Below, piece after piece: positions 13,481 to 21,696 of a stretch of DNA of 24,494 nucleotides. Origin of the DNA: CAYHKY01 sp964357355 (GTDB taxonomy: Bacteria; Patescibacteriota; Microgenomatia; UBA10105); contig CAYHKY010000016.1 in assembly GCA_964357355.1 (NCBI GenBank), positions 1-24,494 on the forward strand, given 5' to 3'. The notes under the pieces are model-generated. The model had not been told where the DNA came from, did not search any database, and worked only from the letters and a program-made list of their open reading frames with translations. How positions within the stretch are numbered: position 1 is the first letter of the stretch; each line of letters starts with the position of its first letter. Made by a program: the position numbers and the translations under genes.

Positions 13481-13568
13481 GTCATTCCCGCGAAGCTTGT
13501 CCTCGACTCCGATCGAAGAGCGGGAATCCGCATTCAAAACGGATCCTCGGGTCAAGCCCGAGGATGAC
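13481..13568 (+). repeat. Bipartite palindromic element downstream of the GIY-YIG gene
   Basis: Same layout and orientation as the pheS element. The first half runs GTCATTCCCGC to GCGGGAATCC (ATTCCCGC 13484-13491 with GCGGGAAT 13520-13527, inner insert of 28 bases). The second half is ATCCTCGGG (13543-13551) with CCCGAGGAT (13557-13565) and ends GATGAC. It lies between the convergent GIY-YIG and penicillin-binding protein genes, so it could also act in both directions as a transcript-end structure, though there is no T-run. Confidence 0.87.
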
Positions 13569-13576
13569 AGGTACTA

Positions 13577-16183
13577 TCAAGGCAATATAGAGGATGTGGA
13601 GGGAAACGGAGTAGGTGAAGCAGATACTTGAGTATCCCAGGCTACATTTATCCCAATCTTAACTTCGCCGGTTGCCTCTCTTCCCCTTTCATCCCGCGCT
13701 GTCATTCGAATTGTATGCGGACCGGTATTTAAGTTTATCACCCGTGAATAACTGTTGGTATTTGTAACTTTATCTATCTCAAGTCCATCAATTTCCACTT
13801 TGATTTCTTTTATTGAGTTTTGGCTAAAAGCTTCACCCGCAATTTTCACATCATGATCATCATACTGTTTATGATCTTGTGGCTCAGTAATATTCATCAC
13901 TACATTATCCGACCGCTCTTCAGAAACATCTGTTGGCGGATGATATTTCGGATCGCTTTGAGTCTTTAACCATACATCAATACTCTCTTGCCAACGGTTT
14001 TTCCCATCAGTTGAAACAGGATCGTTTTCCGAAAAAACGATGTATTCTTTTTCGTCATAGGCTCCGCTCGCTATTTCAATGGAATTAGCCAGTTTGCCAT
14101 TGGATTTGGAAATTTTCAATTTTTTGTAAATTGGAGCACTGGCAGTCGGCTCGGTGCCTTTTATAAACACTTCTTTACGGGTAGGAAATTCAGGTCTAGG
14201 GAATCCGCCACCAAAAGCATCAATGTCTATTTCAATAATACTGTCAGGCTTTTTAAACGATTCGTTTGGTTGGTTTTTTAAGGCTTCTTTGATGATCCTG
14301 TTCCAAATCGGCGCCGCGCCGGTTACTCCGGATGCCAGTGACGGATGCATCGGCGAATTATCGTTATTTCCTACCCAAGTGCCTACAATACGCGAGGGAG
14401 TACCGCCAAAAGTCCAGTTGTCGCGTTTGTCATCTGTGGTACCTGTTTTGACAAATACAGACTTGCCGGGGATATTAAGGTATGATCTGTCTCCAAAAAC
14501 AAGCTTTCTGGCGTCGTTATCACTAAGTATGTTTGTAATCAGGTATGAAATGTCTTCTCCCAGTACCTTTTTTCCGCTTGAGGGTTTAAATTCGAACAAT
14601 ACTTTTCCTTTTTGATCGGTTACTTTGAGTATCGCTACCGGATCATGTTTCATGCCGCCCGTGGCAAATATTCCGTAAGCATTTGCCAGTTCAAGCATAT
14701 GAATTTCTCCGCCACCTAAAGTAACGGATAATCCAAATCTGGACATATTTTCGCGCGTTGGTTCAAGGGTAGATAATCCTAAATCGTAAGCCAGTTGCAG
14801 CATGTCTTTGACTCCGACTAGCGCCACCAATTTGACCGCTGACATATTGATTGAATTTGCGAGTGCAAATCTTAGTTGCACTGGACCATGCCATTTAAGA
14901 TCATAATTCTTGGGTGCATAATCTTTTTGATCCTGACCACCGGGAAACTTGGTTTCTACATCCATCACAATTGACGCTGGCGTAAAACCTTCTTTAAAAG
15001 CTTGCGCATAAGTAATTGGCTTGAGAGCGCTTCCGGGTTGTCTGAGTGCTTGGGTCACAACGTTAAATTTGGCTCCTGCACTATCAGATGCTTCGTAGTC
15101 TTTGGAGCCCACCATGGAGAGAATTTCCCCTGTGCGCGGATCCATGACAACTGCTGCGCCATTTCCCACTTTTAGGTTTTTTGCTTTTTCTACTTCTTCT
15201 TTAACAATAGTTTCCGCTTTTTCCTGAAGTGGCAAATCCAGGGTTGTGGTGACGCGTAAACCACGTCCTTCAACGGTTTCTCTGCCAAACTTCTCTATCA
15301 AAAGCTCCCGGACGTATGTTACAAAGTGGGCTGCTTTGAACTCCTCTTTACTCCCGGAAAAAACCAACTTCGGCAGTTCCGTTTTATAATTTTCCTCTTC
15401 GCTTTTGGTTATTTTCCCGTCCTCCCTCAGCCTGCGTAGTACTGCCTCTGCTCTACCAATATACGCATTAATTTCGCCTGTAAAAGGTGAATAGCGAGTC
15501 GGGGATTGCGGAAATCCGGATAATACGATAGCTTCAAGCGGAGTCAAATCTTTGGCTTTTTTGCTAAAATAATAGCCGGCGGCGGCTTCAATCCCATAAG
15601 TCGTTGACCCGTAGGGGACTTCATTGAGATACATTTGCAAAATTTCGTCCTTGGAATATTTATTCTCAATTTGTACTGCCAGAATAAACTCTTTGATTTT
15701 TCTGGGTAATGTACGTTCACTTGATAGCAAGGCTGTTTTTACCAACTGCTGAGTCAATGTGGATCCGCCCTGCAAATCCCTAAAAACAATGATATTAAAA
15801 ACAGCCCGCAACATGCCTTTAGAGGAAAATCCTTCATGCTGGTAAAAATCCTTGTCTTCGATGGCAATAGTTGCCTGTTTGATCATATCAGGCATCTCTT
15901 CAAAAGGTACAGGTATGCGGTTCTCATCCCTGTAAATGTCATAAATAGGAGTATTGTTCCGATCAAAAATGATGGTTGAAATTCCTTCTGTGCGTCTGAC
16001 GCGATCCGGCCGTGGCAAGTCCTTGGCATACCATGCAAATAGCACTCCTGATCCCAATACCCCTGCGATCAAAATCACAAAAAGAGCAGTGGCCAAAAAA
16101 GTGAAAAATTTAAGTCTTCGCACGCGATCACGTCTGTTGGTTCCTAGAATTTTCTTTTGCCGCTCCCTGATGAGATCAAGCAT
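13577..16183 (-). CDS. Class A penicillin-binding protein (PBP1A-like glycosyltransferase/transpeptidase)
   Basis: 868 residues. A basic cytoplasmic N-tail and one membrane anchor (about 26-52) precede the glycosyltransferase family 51 domain with E109-D-KDFYQHEG and GGSTLTQQLVK (139-149). The transpeptidase domain shows S385-ALK388 (SxxK), S444-I-N446 (SxN) and K579-T-G581 (KTG), so both activities should be intact: it polymerises and cross-links peptidoglycan outside the membrane. After about residue 760 comes an Ig-like beta-sandwich segment (NVVMNITEPQDHKQYDD to ATGEVKIGINV) and a Ser/Pro/Thr-rich tail. The promoter is TTGCGC (16218-16213), 17-base spacer, TAGAAT (16195-16190), six bases before the ATG, so the message is probably leaderless. 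It is divergent from tyrS. Confidence 0.95.
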   Translation of the reverse strand: MLDLIRERQKKILGTNRRDRVRRLKFFTFLATALFVILIAGVLGSGVLFAWYAKDLPRPDRVRRTEGISTIIFDRNNTPIYDIYRDENRIPVPFEEMPDMIKQATIAIEDKDFYQHEGFSSKGMLRAVFNIIVFRDLQGGSTLTQQLVKTALLSSERTLPRKIKEFILAVQIENKYSKDEILQMYLNEVPYGSTTYGIEAAAGYYFSKKAKDLTPLEAIVLSGFPQSPTRYSPFTGEINAYIGRAEAVLRRLREDGKITKSEEENYKTELPKLVFSGSKEEFKAAHFVTYVRELLIEKFGRETVEGRGLRVTTTLDLPLQEKAETIVKEEVEKAKNLKVGNGAAVVMDPRTGEILSMVGSKDYEASDSAGAKFNVVTQALRQPGSALKPITYAQAFKEGFTPASIVMDVETKFPGGQDQKDYAPKNYDLKWHGPVQLRFALANSINMSAVKLVALVGVKDMLQLAYDLGLSTLEPTRENMSRFGLSVTLGGGEIHMLELANAYGIFATGGMKHDPVAILKVTDQKGKVLFEFKPSSGKKVLGEDISYLITNILSDNDARKLVFGDRSYLNIPGKSVFVKTGTTDDKRDNWTFGGTPSRIVGTWVGNNDNSPMHPSLASGVTGAAPIWNRIIKEALKNQPNESFKKPDSIIEIDIDAFGGGFPRPEFPTRKEVFIKGTEPTASAPIYKKLKISKSNGKLANSIEIASGAYDEKEYIVFSENDPVSTDGKNRWQESIDVWLKTQSDPKYHPPTDVSEERSDNVVMNITEPQDHKQYDDHDVKIAGEAFSQNSIKEIKVEIDGLEIDKVTNTNSYSRVINLNTGPHTIRMTARDERGREATGEVKIGINVAWDTQVSASPTPFPSTSSILP

Positions 16184-16189
16184 AAGTTT

Positions 16190-16230
16190 ATTCTACCAAG
16201 CGCAAGAGTTGTGCGCAAATATGATATAGT
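16190..16230. promoter_or_regulatory. Overlapping divergent promoters of the PBP and tyrS genes with an inverted repeat
   Basis: Minus strand: TTGCGC (16218-16213), 17-base spacer, TAGAAT (16195-16190), ATG six bases on. Plus strand: extended -10 TGATATAGT (TATAGT 16225-16230), ATG eight bases on. An inverted repeat GCGCA-AGAGTTG-TGCGC (16200-16216) overlaps the minus-strand -35 and lies just upstream of the plus-strand -10, a reasonable operator position. The whole intergenic gap is 55 bp. Confidence 0.5.
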
Positions 16231-16238
16231 AAATACAC

Positions 16239-17438
16239 ATGGATGCAATTGATACTTTGTTAACCCGGGGTGTGGAAACTATTTATCCTAGCCGTGAAGC
16301 ATTGGAAAAAGTGCTTCGCTCCGGTAAAAAGCTAAAACTTTATCAAGGGTTTGATCCGACTGGAACCTTACTCCATATAGGTCACGCAGTAGGTTTTCGA
16401 AAACTAAGGCAATTTCAGGATTTAGGTCATGAAGTAATTTTTTTAATTGGTGATGGCACTGGTCAAGCAGGAGATCCATCAGGTAAAAAACGGTCCCGAG
16501 ATAAATATTTAACTAGCGAAGAGCTTCGCCACAACGGTAAGGATTATGTATTGCAGTCTGCCAAAATCATGCGCTTTAATGGGCCCAACCCTGTGAGAAT
16601 TCTATATAACGGAGATTGGTTAAATAAACTCAACCTAAAAGATATACTGGAAATTGCCGGGCATTTTACATTTCAGCAAATACTCGAGCGTGATCTATAT
16701 CAGGAACGCCTCAAGTCCGGTACAGATGTAAACTTGCGTGAATTTATGTACCCATTACTTCAAGGATACGACTCGGTAGCCATGCAGGTTGACTTAGAAT
16801 TGGGAGGATCAGATCAGATGTTTAATATGCTCGCAGGTAGAAAGTTGGTCAAGGCATATCTTAATAAAGAAAAGTTCGTCATGACTGTACCACTATTAAC
16901 TGATAACAAAGGTACCAAAATCGGCAAAACTGAAGGTAATGTGATTGCCATAACTGATCCGCCAAATGATTTTTTCGGTAAAATCATGAGTTTAGGAGAT
17001 GACGCTATTGTAAATAGTTTTATATTATTAACAGACATTACTTCAGAAGAAATTGCAGAAATGAATAAAAGTATTGACTCAGGTGACAACCCCATGATTT
17101 ATAAAAAGAAACTGGCATTTGAGCTGACTAAACAGTTTAATGATGTAGGGATGGCACATCAGGCTCAAGCACATTTTGAAAATACATTTCAAAAAAGACA
17201 ACTGGATCAACAAATCAACGAGTTTTTAATTTCGACGCTGACAAAGGAGACGTTACCAATAGTTGAATTACTTATACAGAGTGAGCTATCATCGAGTAAA
17301 TCAGAAGCACGCCGTTTGATCGAACAAGGTGCTGTTGAGGTAGACCAGACTGTCGTTGATATGATTCAAACAAATGTGACGTTAAAGCCAGGAATGACGA
17401 TTCGCGTAGGAAAGAAAAGATTTTTGAGATTTATTTGA
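16239..17438 (+). CDS. tyrS: Tyrosyl-tRNA synthetase
   Basis: 399 residues, class I. YQGFDPTGTLLHIGHA carries the HIGH motif (46-49); GYDSVAMQVDLELGGSDQMFNMLAGR is the tyrosine-binding and signature region; TKIGKTEG holds the KMSKS-equivalent loop as KIGKT (227-231). The C-terminal S4 RNA-binding domain (about 335-399) ends KPGMTIRVGKKRFLRFI. It charges tRNA-Tyr in the cytosol. The ATG lies eight bases after an extended -10 box, so translation probably starts on a leaderless message; no T-box or other leader fits here, in contrast to thrS and pheS. Confidence 0.96.
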   Translation: MDAIDTLLTRGVETIYPSREALEKVLRSGKKLKLYQGFDPTGTLLHIGHAVGFRKLRQFQDLGHEVIFLIGDGTGQAGDPSGKKRSRDKYLTSEELRHNGKDYVLQSAKIMRFNGPNPVRILYNGDWLNKLNLKDILEIAGHFTFQQILERDLYQERLKSGTDVNLREFMYPLLQGYDSVAMQVDLELGGSDQMFNMLAGRKLVKAYLNKEKFVMTVPLLTDNKGTKIGKTEGNVIAITDPPNDFFGKIMSLGDDAIVNSFILLTDITSEEIAEMNKSIDSGDNPMIYKKKLAFELTKQFNDVGMAHQAQAHFENTFQKRQLDQQINEFLISTLTKETLPIVELLIQSELSSSKSEARRLIEQGAVEVDQTVVDMIQTNVTLKPGMTIRVGKKRFLRFI

Positions 17439-17487
17439 AATCACCAATAACAAATGATAATGTTAAAACCTTACTCATAGATAAAAT

Positions 17488-17518
17488 TTATCATTTAGCA
17501 TTTGCTATTTAGCATTTA
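17488..17518 (+). repeat. Short tandem repeat ATTTAGCATTT
   Basis: ATTTAGCATTT occurs twice, separated by GCT, in the AT-rich gap between tyrS and the small membrane peptide gene. Function unknown; possibly slippage. Confidence 0.4.
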
Positions 17519-17521
17519 TAT

Positions 17522-17626
17522 ATGGATTGGTTTCGTAAACACAAAAAAGTTTGGACTATATTGGTGGCCGTTGCTTCGCTGGCGCTTATTTTCACTTCAT
17601 TTGCACCGCTCTTCTTTTATTTTTGA
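17522..17626 (+). CDS. Small single-span membrane peptide, 34 residues
   Basis: ATG at 17522 opens a frame of 34 codons. It starts MDWFRKHKKVW, a short basic head, followed by one continuous hydrophobic stretch (TILVAVASLALIFTSFAPLF) and ends at TGA. The charge pattern predicts an inner-membrane peptide with its N-terminus in the cytosol. It sits alone in the 306-bp gap between tyrS and recG. The head resembles the membrane-anchor start of some secreted proteins, but no mature domain follows. No function is proposed. It could be a chance frame; the well-formed topology argues otherwise. Confidence 0.5.
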   Translation: MDWFRKHKKVWTILVAVASLALIFTSFAPLFFYF

Positions 17627-17693
17627 TAAGTATCTTCTGCTATGGCCTACATACTTGAATTTGTTCCGGCCATATACCCCTCTAAGCTGCTAT

Positions 17694-17709
17694 TGCAACC
17701 TTTCAGGTT
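17694..17709 (+). other. Small hairpin upstream of recG
   Basis: CAACCT-TTC-AGGTTG forms a six-pair stem. There is no clear T-run after it, so termination is doubtful. The right arm overlaps the proposed recG -35. Confidence 0.3.
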
Positions 17710-17737
17710 GTAAACCAGCGTAAGACGGGTATACAAT
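17708..17737 (+). promoter_or_regulatory. Promoter of recG
   Basis: TTGTAA (17708-17713), 18-base spacer, TACAAT (17732-17737), with the recG ATG only seven bases further. A leaderless or near-leaderless transcript is implied. Confidence 0.45.
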
Positions 17738-17744
17738 TGCTTTC

Positions 17745-19808
17745 ATGGATTGGAATACGCCCGTTGAGGCCGTGAGAATGATTGGATCAGCCTACGCCAA
17801 ACGCTTAATCAGACTGGAAATTTTTACAGTTGGAGACTTACTATCACATATACCTACGCGCTACCAGGATTATTCATTGATTTCATCTATTGCTAATGTT
17901 CAGGCCGGTGAAATCGTGACGTTAAAAGGTCGAGTCGTTTCCGCAAAAAACCGGTATTTAGCTACCGGTAAATCAATACAAAAATTTGTAATTGCAGATG
18001 AAACCGGAGATGTGGATGCAACTTGGTTTAACCAGCCGTTTTTATTAAACTCATTGAAGACGGGTACGAAAATCGTTTTAGCCGGCACAGTTACACTGTT
18101 TGGTTTGAAACGAGAAATCACTTCACCGGATTTTGAACTTATTAGGGAAAACGCACCGCTTATTCATACAGGGCGTTTGGTACCTGTCTATCCTGAAACT
18201 TCAGGCGTATCATCCAAGTGGTTGCGCTCTCGAGTATTTCCCTTGCTTACGACCGCAATTACCCGGGAACTCCTGCCTGCGGACATACTCCGTGAATTAC
18301 ATCTCACGGGCTTGGACGAAGCATTGATGCAAATCCATTTCCCGTCCCGGCTGGATTCTGTTGAAAACGCCCGTAAGCGTTTGGCATTTGATGAGTTGTT
18401 GGTACGCCTTTTTAGAGGTGAATTGAGACGCAGAGAATGGACACAACTTGCAAGAAGGAAACCGATGCAGGTTAAACCAGAAAACCTCACCTCTTTTCGG
18501 AAACAGTTACCTTTCGCTTTAACAGAGTCGCAGAATCAGGTGATTGGTGAGTTGATTGCGGATTTAAAAGGTACACTTCCCATGAATAGATTGTTGCAAG
18601 GAGACGTAGGCTCCGGAAAAACTGTCGTTGCCGCAGCTGCTATGTACCTCACCTTCCTAAATGGATACCGGTCATTCCTGATGGCGCCAACGGAGATACT
18701 TGCAGAACAACACTATAAAACGATAACTACCTTGTTTAATCCTTTCGGAATCAAAGTTGGGTTACAGACAGGATCAAAGAAATATCAAACAGCTAAAACC
18801 AAACTCAAGAAAAATTTTCAGGCCGAAAATGTAAATTTAATACCGGATATCTTGGTTGGAACTCATGCATTGATCGAAAAAAAAGTGCGACTAGGAAATG
18901 TGGGATTGGTAGTTATAGACGAACAACATCGGTTCGGTGTCACACAACGAAGCCTTATTCGTGAAAAAAGCGAAATCCCCCATGTGCTTACTATGACCGC
19001 CACCCCTATACCAAGAACAGTGGCTCTCACTTTGTATGGAGATTTGGACCTCTCAATTCTTAAGGAAATGCCCAAAGGCAGATTATCCATAAAAACCTGG
19101 GTTGTCCCACCACAAAAACGGGATGCAGCATATGCATGGATAACTAGAGAACTCAGTGATCAATCTCACTCTCGCCAAGTATTTATCGTTTGCCCATTTA
19201 TCGAGCCTTCTGAAACACAAGTAAGCGTCAAAGCTGCAACTCATGAATTCAGCCACCTGCAAGAGCATGTGTTTCCAAAACTGAAACTTGGGCTGTTACA
19301 TGGTCGTCTTAAGTCAAATGAAAAAGAAGCAGTTCTAGGTCAATTTCGAGCAAAAGAATTGGATATTTTAGTCACCACTCCGGTAGTCGAGGTAGGTATT
19401 GACATCCCAAGTGCAACCATTATGGTCATTGAGGGAGCAGACCGTTTTGGTCTAGCCCAATTACATCAGCTGCGAGGTCGCGTTGGCCGAAGTGACCAAC
19501 AATCATACTGTCTGTTATTTACGGCTAACAAAAACTCCACCAGTCGTCTCAAAGCGATGGAAAAATTTAATACCGGAGCAGAATTGGCGCAGCTTGATTT
19601 TTCTCTGAGAGGCCCCGGCCAACTCTATGGTTTGGCGCAGCATGGGCAGGATCAGTTGAAGATTGCCAGCTTTGGCGATATCGAATTAATCCAATTGGCG
19701 CGTACTGTTTCCAAAAGAATCTTGGCAAATGATGCACAACTGATAAATACACCTCTCTTGAGAGATCGCGTCCTATCTGGTAGAATAGAGGGAGTTGCAC
19801 CTGATTGA
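17745..19808 (+). CDS. recG: ATP-dependent DNA helicase RecG
   Basis: 687 residues, the usual length. The N-terminal wedge/OB domain (about 50-140: GEIVTLKGRVVSA, FVIADETGDVDATWFNQPF) grips branched DNA. The SF2 motor follows with Walker A GDVGSGKT (286-293), DEQH box (392-395, IDEQHRFGVTQR), TATPIPRT (418-425), VEVGIDIPSATIMVIEGADRF and the QLRGRVGRS motif VI. The C-terminal segment GPGQLYGLAQHGQ is the TRG-like end. It remodels stalled replication forks and Holliday junctions. It is the first gene of a recG-rpmF-nusB unit: rpmF begins seven bases after it. Confidence 0.97.
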   Translation: MDWNTPVEAVRMIGSAYAKRLIRLEIFTVGDLLSHIPTRYQDYSLISSIANVQAGEIVTLKGRVVSAKNRYLATGKSIQKFVIADETGDVDATWFNQPFLLNSLKTGTKIVLAGTVTLFGLKREITSPDFELIRENAPLIHTGRLVPVYPETSGVSSKWLRSRVFPLLTTAITRELLPADILRELHLTGLDEALMQIHFPSRLDSVENARKRLAFDELLVRLFRGELRRREWTQLARRKPMQVKPENLTSFRKQLPFALTESQNQVIGELIADLKGTLPMNRLLQGDVGSGKTVVAAAAMYLTFLNGYRSFLMAPTEILAEQHYKTITTLFNPFGIKVGLQTGSKKYQTAKTKLKKNFQAENVNLIPDILVGTHALIEKKVRLGNVGLVVIDEQHRFGVTQRSLIREKSEIPHVLTMTATPIPRTVALTLYGDLDLSILKEMPKGRLSIKTWVVPPQKRDAAYAWITRELSDQSHSRQVFIVCPFIEPSETQVSVKAATHEFSHLQEHVFPKLKLGLLHGRLKSNEKEAVLGQFRAKELDILVTTPVVEVGIDIPSATIMVIEGADRFGLAQLHQLRGRVGRSDQQSYCLLFTANKNSTSRLKAMEKFNTGAELAQLDFSLRGPGQLYGLAQHGQDQLKIASFGDIELIQLARTVSKRILANDAQLINTPLLRDRVLSGRIEGVAPD

Positions 19809-19815
19809 ATAAATT

Positions 19816-20022
19816 ATGGCACCATTACCAAAACGCAGACATTCATCAAGACGTCAAGCTAAACGGACACGCGGACTCAAGCTATTTTCGGTTACTCTTT
19901 CGAAGTGCCCTAAATGCCAGGAAATGCGGGTTCCCCATGAAGTTTGTAAAAGCTGCGGATATTATAATGGGAAACAAGTAGTCTTAAAAAAAGAGAAAAA
20001 ATCAAAAATCGATAAGAAATAA
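19816..20022 (+). CDS. rpmF: 50S ribosomal protein bL32
   Basis: 68 residues. MAPLPKRRHSSRRQAKRTRG is the basic bL32 N-terminus. CPKCQEMRVPHEVCKSCGYYNGKQV has four Cys in CxxC...CxxC spacing, the zinc-binding form of bL32. A Lys-rich tail follows. Seven bases after recG. Confidence 0.95.
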   Translation: MAPLPKRRHSSRRQAKRTRGLKLFSVTLSKCPKCQEMRVPHEVCKSCGYYNGKQVVLKKEKKSKIDKK

Positions 20023-20037
20023 GCCATTTAGTTGAGA

Positions 20038-20403
20038 ATGAAAACCTCAGATGATCCACGCCACATTCGCAGGATCGCAATTATGAACGACCTTTTTGCG
20101 CAACTTTTCCATACTCAAGATTGCACCACACCCGAAGCAACAACGATCCTTAACCATGTTGCTGAGCTTGACACGGCAATAGGAACTGCGGCACCTGCAT
20201 GGCCACTCCCAAAAGTGGCTCGGGTTGATCTGTCTATTTTACGACTCGCAGCTTATGAATTATTAATTGAAAAAAAGGAACCTCCAAAAGTAATTATAAA
20301 TGAGGCGATCGAATTAGCTAAGGAATTCGGAGGCGACACAAGTAGCTCTTTCATCAACGGAGTCTTAGGAACTATACTAAAACAAATTAATAAAGGGAGT
20401 TAG
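20038..20403 (+). CDS. nusB: Transcription antitermination factor NusB
   Basis: 121 residues from the ATG at 20038; a TTG two codons upstream is possible but less likely. HIRRIAIMNDLFAQLF opens the helical fold and WPLPKVARVDLSILRLAAYELL, PPKVIINEAIELAKEFGGDTSSSFINGVLG are the diagnostic C-terminal blocks. With NusE (S10) it binds boxA RNA in rRNA antitermination. It lies directly behind rpmF in the same unit; no clear Shine-Dalgarno. Confidence 0.93.
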   Translation: MKTSDDPRHIRRIAIMNDLFAQLFHTQDCTTPEATTILNHVAELDTAIGTAAPAWPLPKVARVDLSILRLAAYELLIEKKEPPKVIINEAIELAKEFGGDTSSSFINGVLGTILKQINKGS

Positions 20404-20453
20404 GCTCTCTTGATTCTGCTATGGCAATATTGACACAGTTTTTATTAAACTAA

Positions 20454-21146
20454 ATGGACAATCATTTTCAACCATTATTAACTAGTCTCAAATTAGAGTT
20501 TAGAAACCCAATGTTGTTGGTTACGGCTTTTACCCACAGGTCTTATCTAAATGAAGCAGGTAAAAATCTTTCTTCCAACGAAAGATTGGAATTTCTGGGC
20601 GATGCGGTTCTTTCCTTCTTAGTATCAGAATACTTATATAACCAGTACCCCGAACATCCGGAAGGAATTTTAACTAACTTGCGTTCAACTGTGGTTAAAA
20701 CCGAAACACTTTCAGATATTTCACGTGAGCTCAAATTCGGTGAGTATTTACTTCTGAGCCACGGAGAAGAAAAAGGGGGAGGGCGTACCAACCCCTCACT
20801 ACTTGCCGACACGTTTGAAGCGGTATTGGGAGCCGTGTTTTTGGATCAGGGTATAGACAAAACAAGGGATTACTTAAGTAATGTGCTGTTTATGAAAATG
20901 ACTTCTATTCTGGAAGCAAAATTGCACACGGATTTTAAAAGCCGGCTTCAGGAAATTGTCCAGGTTAACTCGGACTTACCTCCGACTTATCATGTCGCAA
21001 AGACAGAAGGCCCTGATCACGCCAAACAGTTTTGGGTAACCGTATTAGTTGATGGCGCCAAAAAAGAAACCGGAGTGGGGCACTCAAAACAGGAAGCTGA
21101 GCAAGATGCTGCCAGACTGACGCTTGAGAAAATGGGTAAAACATAG
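20454..21146 (+). CDS. rnc: Ribonuclease III
   Basis: 230 residues. The catalytic domain carries the signature NERLEFLGDAVLSFLVSEYL (42-61) and LADTFEAVLGAVFLDQG with the second metal-binding Asp/Glu pair. The dsRNA-binding domain occupies about 158-228 (DFKSRLQEIVQ to SKQEAEQDAARLTLEKM). It cleaves double-stranded RNA, including rRNA precursors. The 50-bp gap from nusB has a TTGACA at 20430 but no -10 at a workable distance, so co-transcription with nusB is the default reading. Confidence 0.97.
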   Translation: MDNHFQPLLTSLKLEFRNPMLLVTAFTHRSYLNEAGKNLSSNERLEFLGDAVLSFLVSEYLYNQYPEHPEGILTNLRSTVVKTETLSDISRELKFGEYLLLSHGEEKGGGRTNPSLLADTFEAVLGAVFLDQGIDKTRDYLSNVLFMKMTSILEAKLHTDFKSRLQEIVQVNSDLPPTYHVAKTEGPDHAKQFWVTVLVDGAKKETGVGHSKQEAEQDAARLTLEKMGKT

Positions 21147-21227
21147 TAAAATGAGCCTCTAGGAAATAGAATTTAGATTTTAGCAATTTCCCTAATTTCT
21201 ATACGCTAACTTCTAATCACTATAATT

Positions 21228-21464
21228 ATGGCAGTTAAAATCAGATTCAAACAAACAGGCAAACGTAATGCGCATACGTTCCGTGTCGTAGCCATTGATG
21301 AATCAAAAAGACGGGACGGCGCGGTTATCGAAGAGTTGGGCTTTGTCAACACGAGTTCACCCAAAAAGCCATTGATCCATCTAACCCATGACCGAATCAA
21401 GTATTGGATTTCCCAGGGAGCAAAACCCACAGATGCGGTAGCAAAACTCTTGACTCCAGCATGA
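21228..21464 (+). CDS. rpsP: 30S ribosomal protein bS16
   Basis: 78 residues. MAVKIRFKQTGKRNAHTFRVVAIDESKRRDGAVIEELGFVN is a classic bS16 start, and HDRIKYWISQGAKPTDAVAKLL its C-terminal helix. It assembles into the 30S body. It overlaps the next gene by ATGA and heads an rpsP-khpA-trmD unit. TATAAT (21221-21226) sits one base before the ATG. Confidence 0.96.
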   Translation: MAVKIRFKQTGKRNAHTFRVVAIDESKRRDGAVIEELGFVNTSSPKKPLIHLTHDRIKYWISQGAKPTDAVAKLLTPA

Positions 21465-21694
21465 AAAAATTACTTCTCTTTTTACTTGAGCGAATCGTAG
21501 ACAACCCAAAAGAAATTTCAGTTTTGGAAAATGAGTCAGAAAATGGAGTGGTTTCTCTTTCAGTTACTGTGGCTAAGGAAGATATGGGGAAAGTCATCGG
21601 CAAAGAAGGTAAAACCATCAGAGCTATCCGGGATGTCGTCAAAATTCTAGCACTTAAGCAAAATAAATACGTCGAGGTAGTTCTTTCAGAATAA
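21461..21694 (+). CDS. khpA: KH-domain RNA-binding protein KhpA
   Basis: 77 residues from the ATG that overlaps the rpsP stop (ATGA); an upstream ATG in frame would extend into rpsP and is rejected. MKKLLLFLLERIVDNPKEISV, then a KH fold with the GKVIGKEGKTIRAIRDVVKILA loop (GxxG). KhpA-type proteins bind RNA with KhpB and influence division and cell-wall synthesis in Firmicutes. Its position between rpsP and trmD is the common one; rimM, often in this operon, is missing. Confidence 0.92.
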   Translation: MKKLLLFLLERIVDNPKEISVLENESENGVVSLSVTVAKEDMGKVIGKEGKTIRAIRDVVKILALKQNKYVEVVLSE

Positions 21695-21696
21695 AC

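Noticed and set aside
14154..14615. 153-codon frame antisense to the penicillin-binding protein
   Set aside because: It lies within the conserved transpeptidase coding region and shows no domain pattern; it is a shadow of the opposite strand.
17502..17723. 73-codon frame between tyrS and recG
   Set aside because: The product is rich in Trp, Leu and Cys with no domain logic and is out of frame with the better-formed 34-residue membrane peptide.
20430..20453. TTGACA upstream of rnc as a promoter
   Set aside because: A -10 at normal spacing would fall on the start codon, and no suitable hexamer is there.
21221..21230. TATAAT immediately before rpsP as a leaderless promoter
   Set aside because: Only one base separates it from the ATG, so transcription would start inside the gene, unlike the 6-8 base spacing of the other cases. 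It may be chance in an AT-rich gap.
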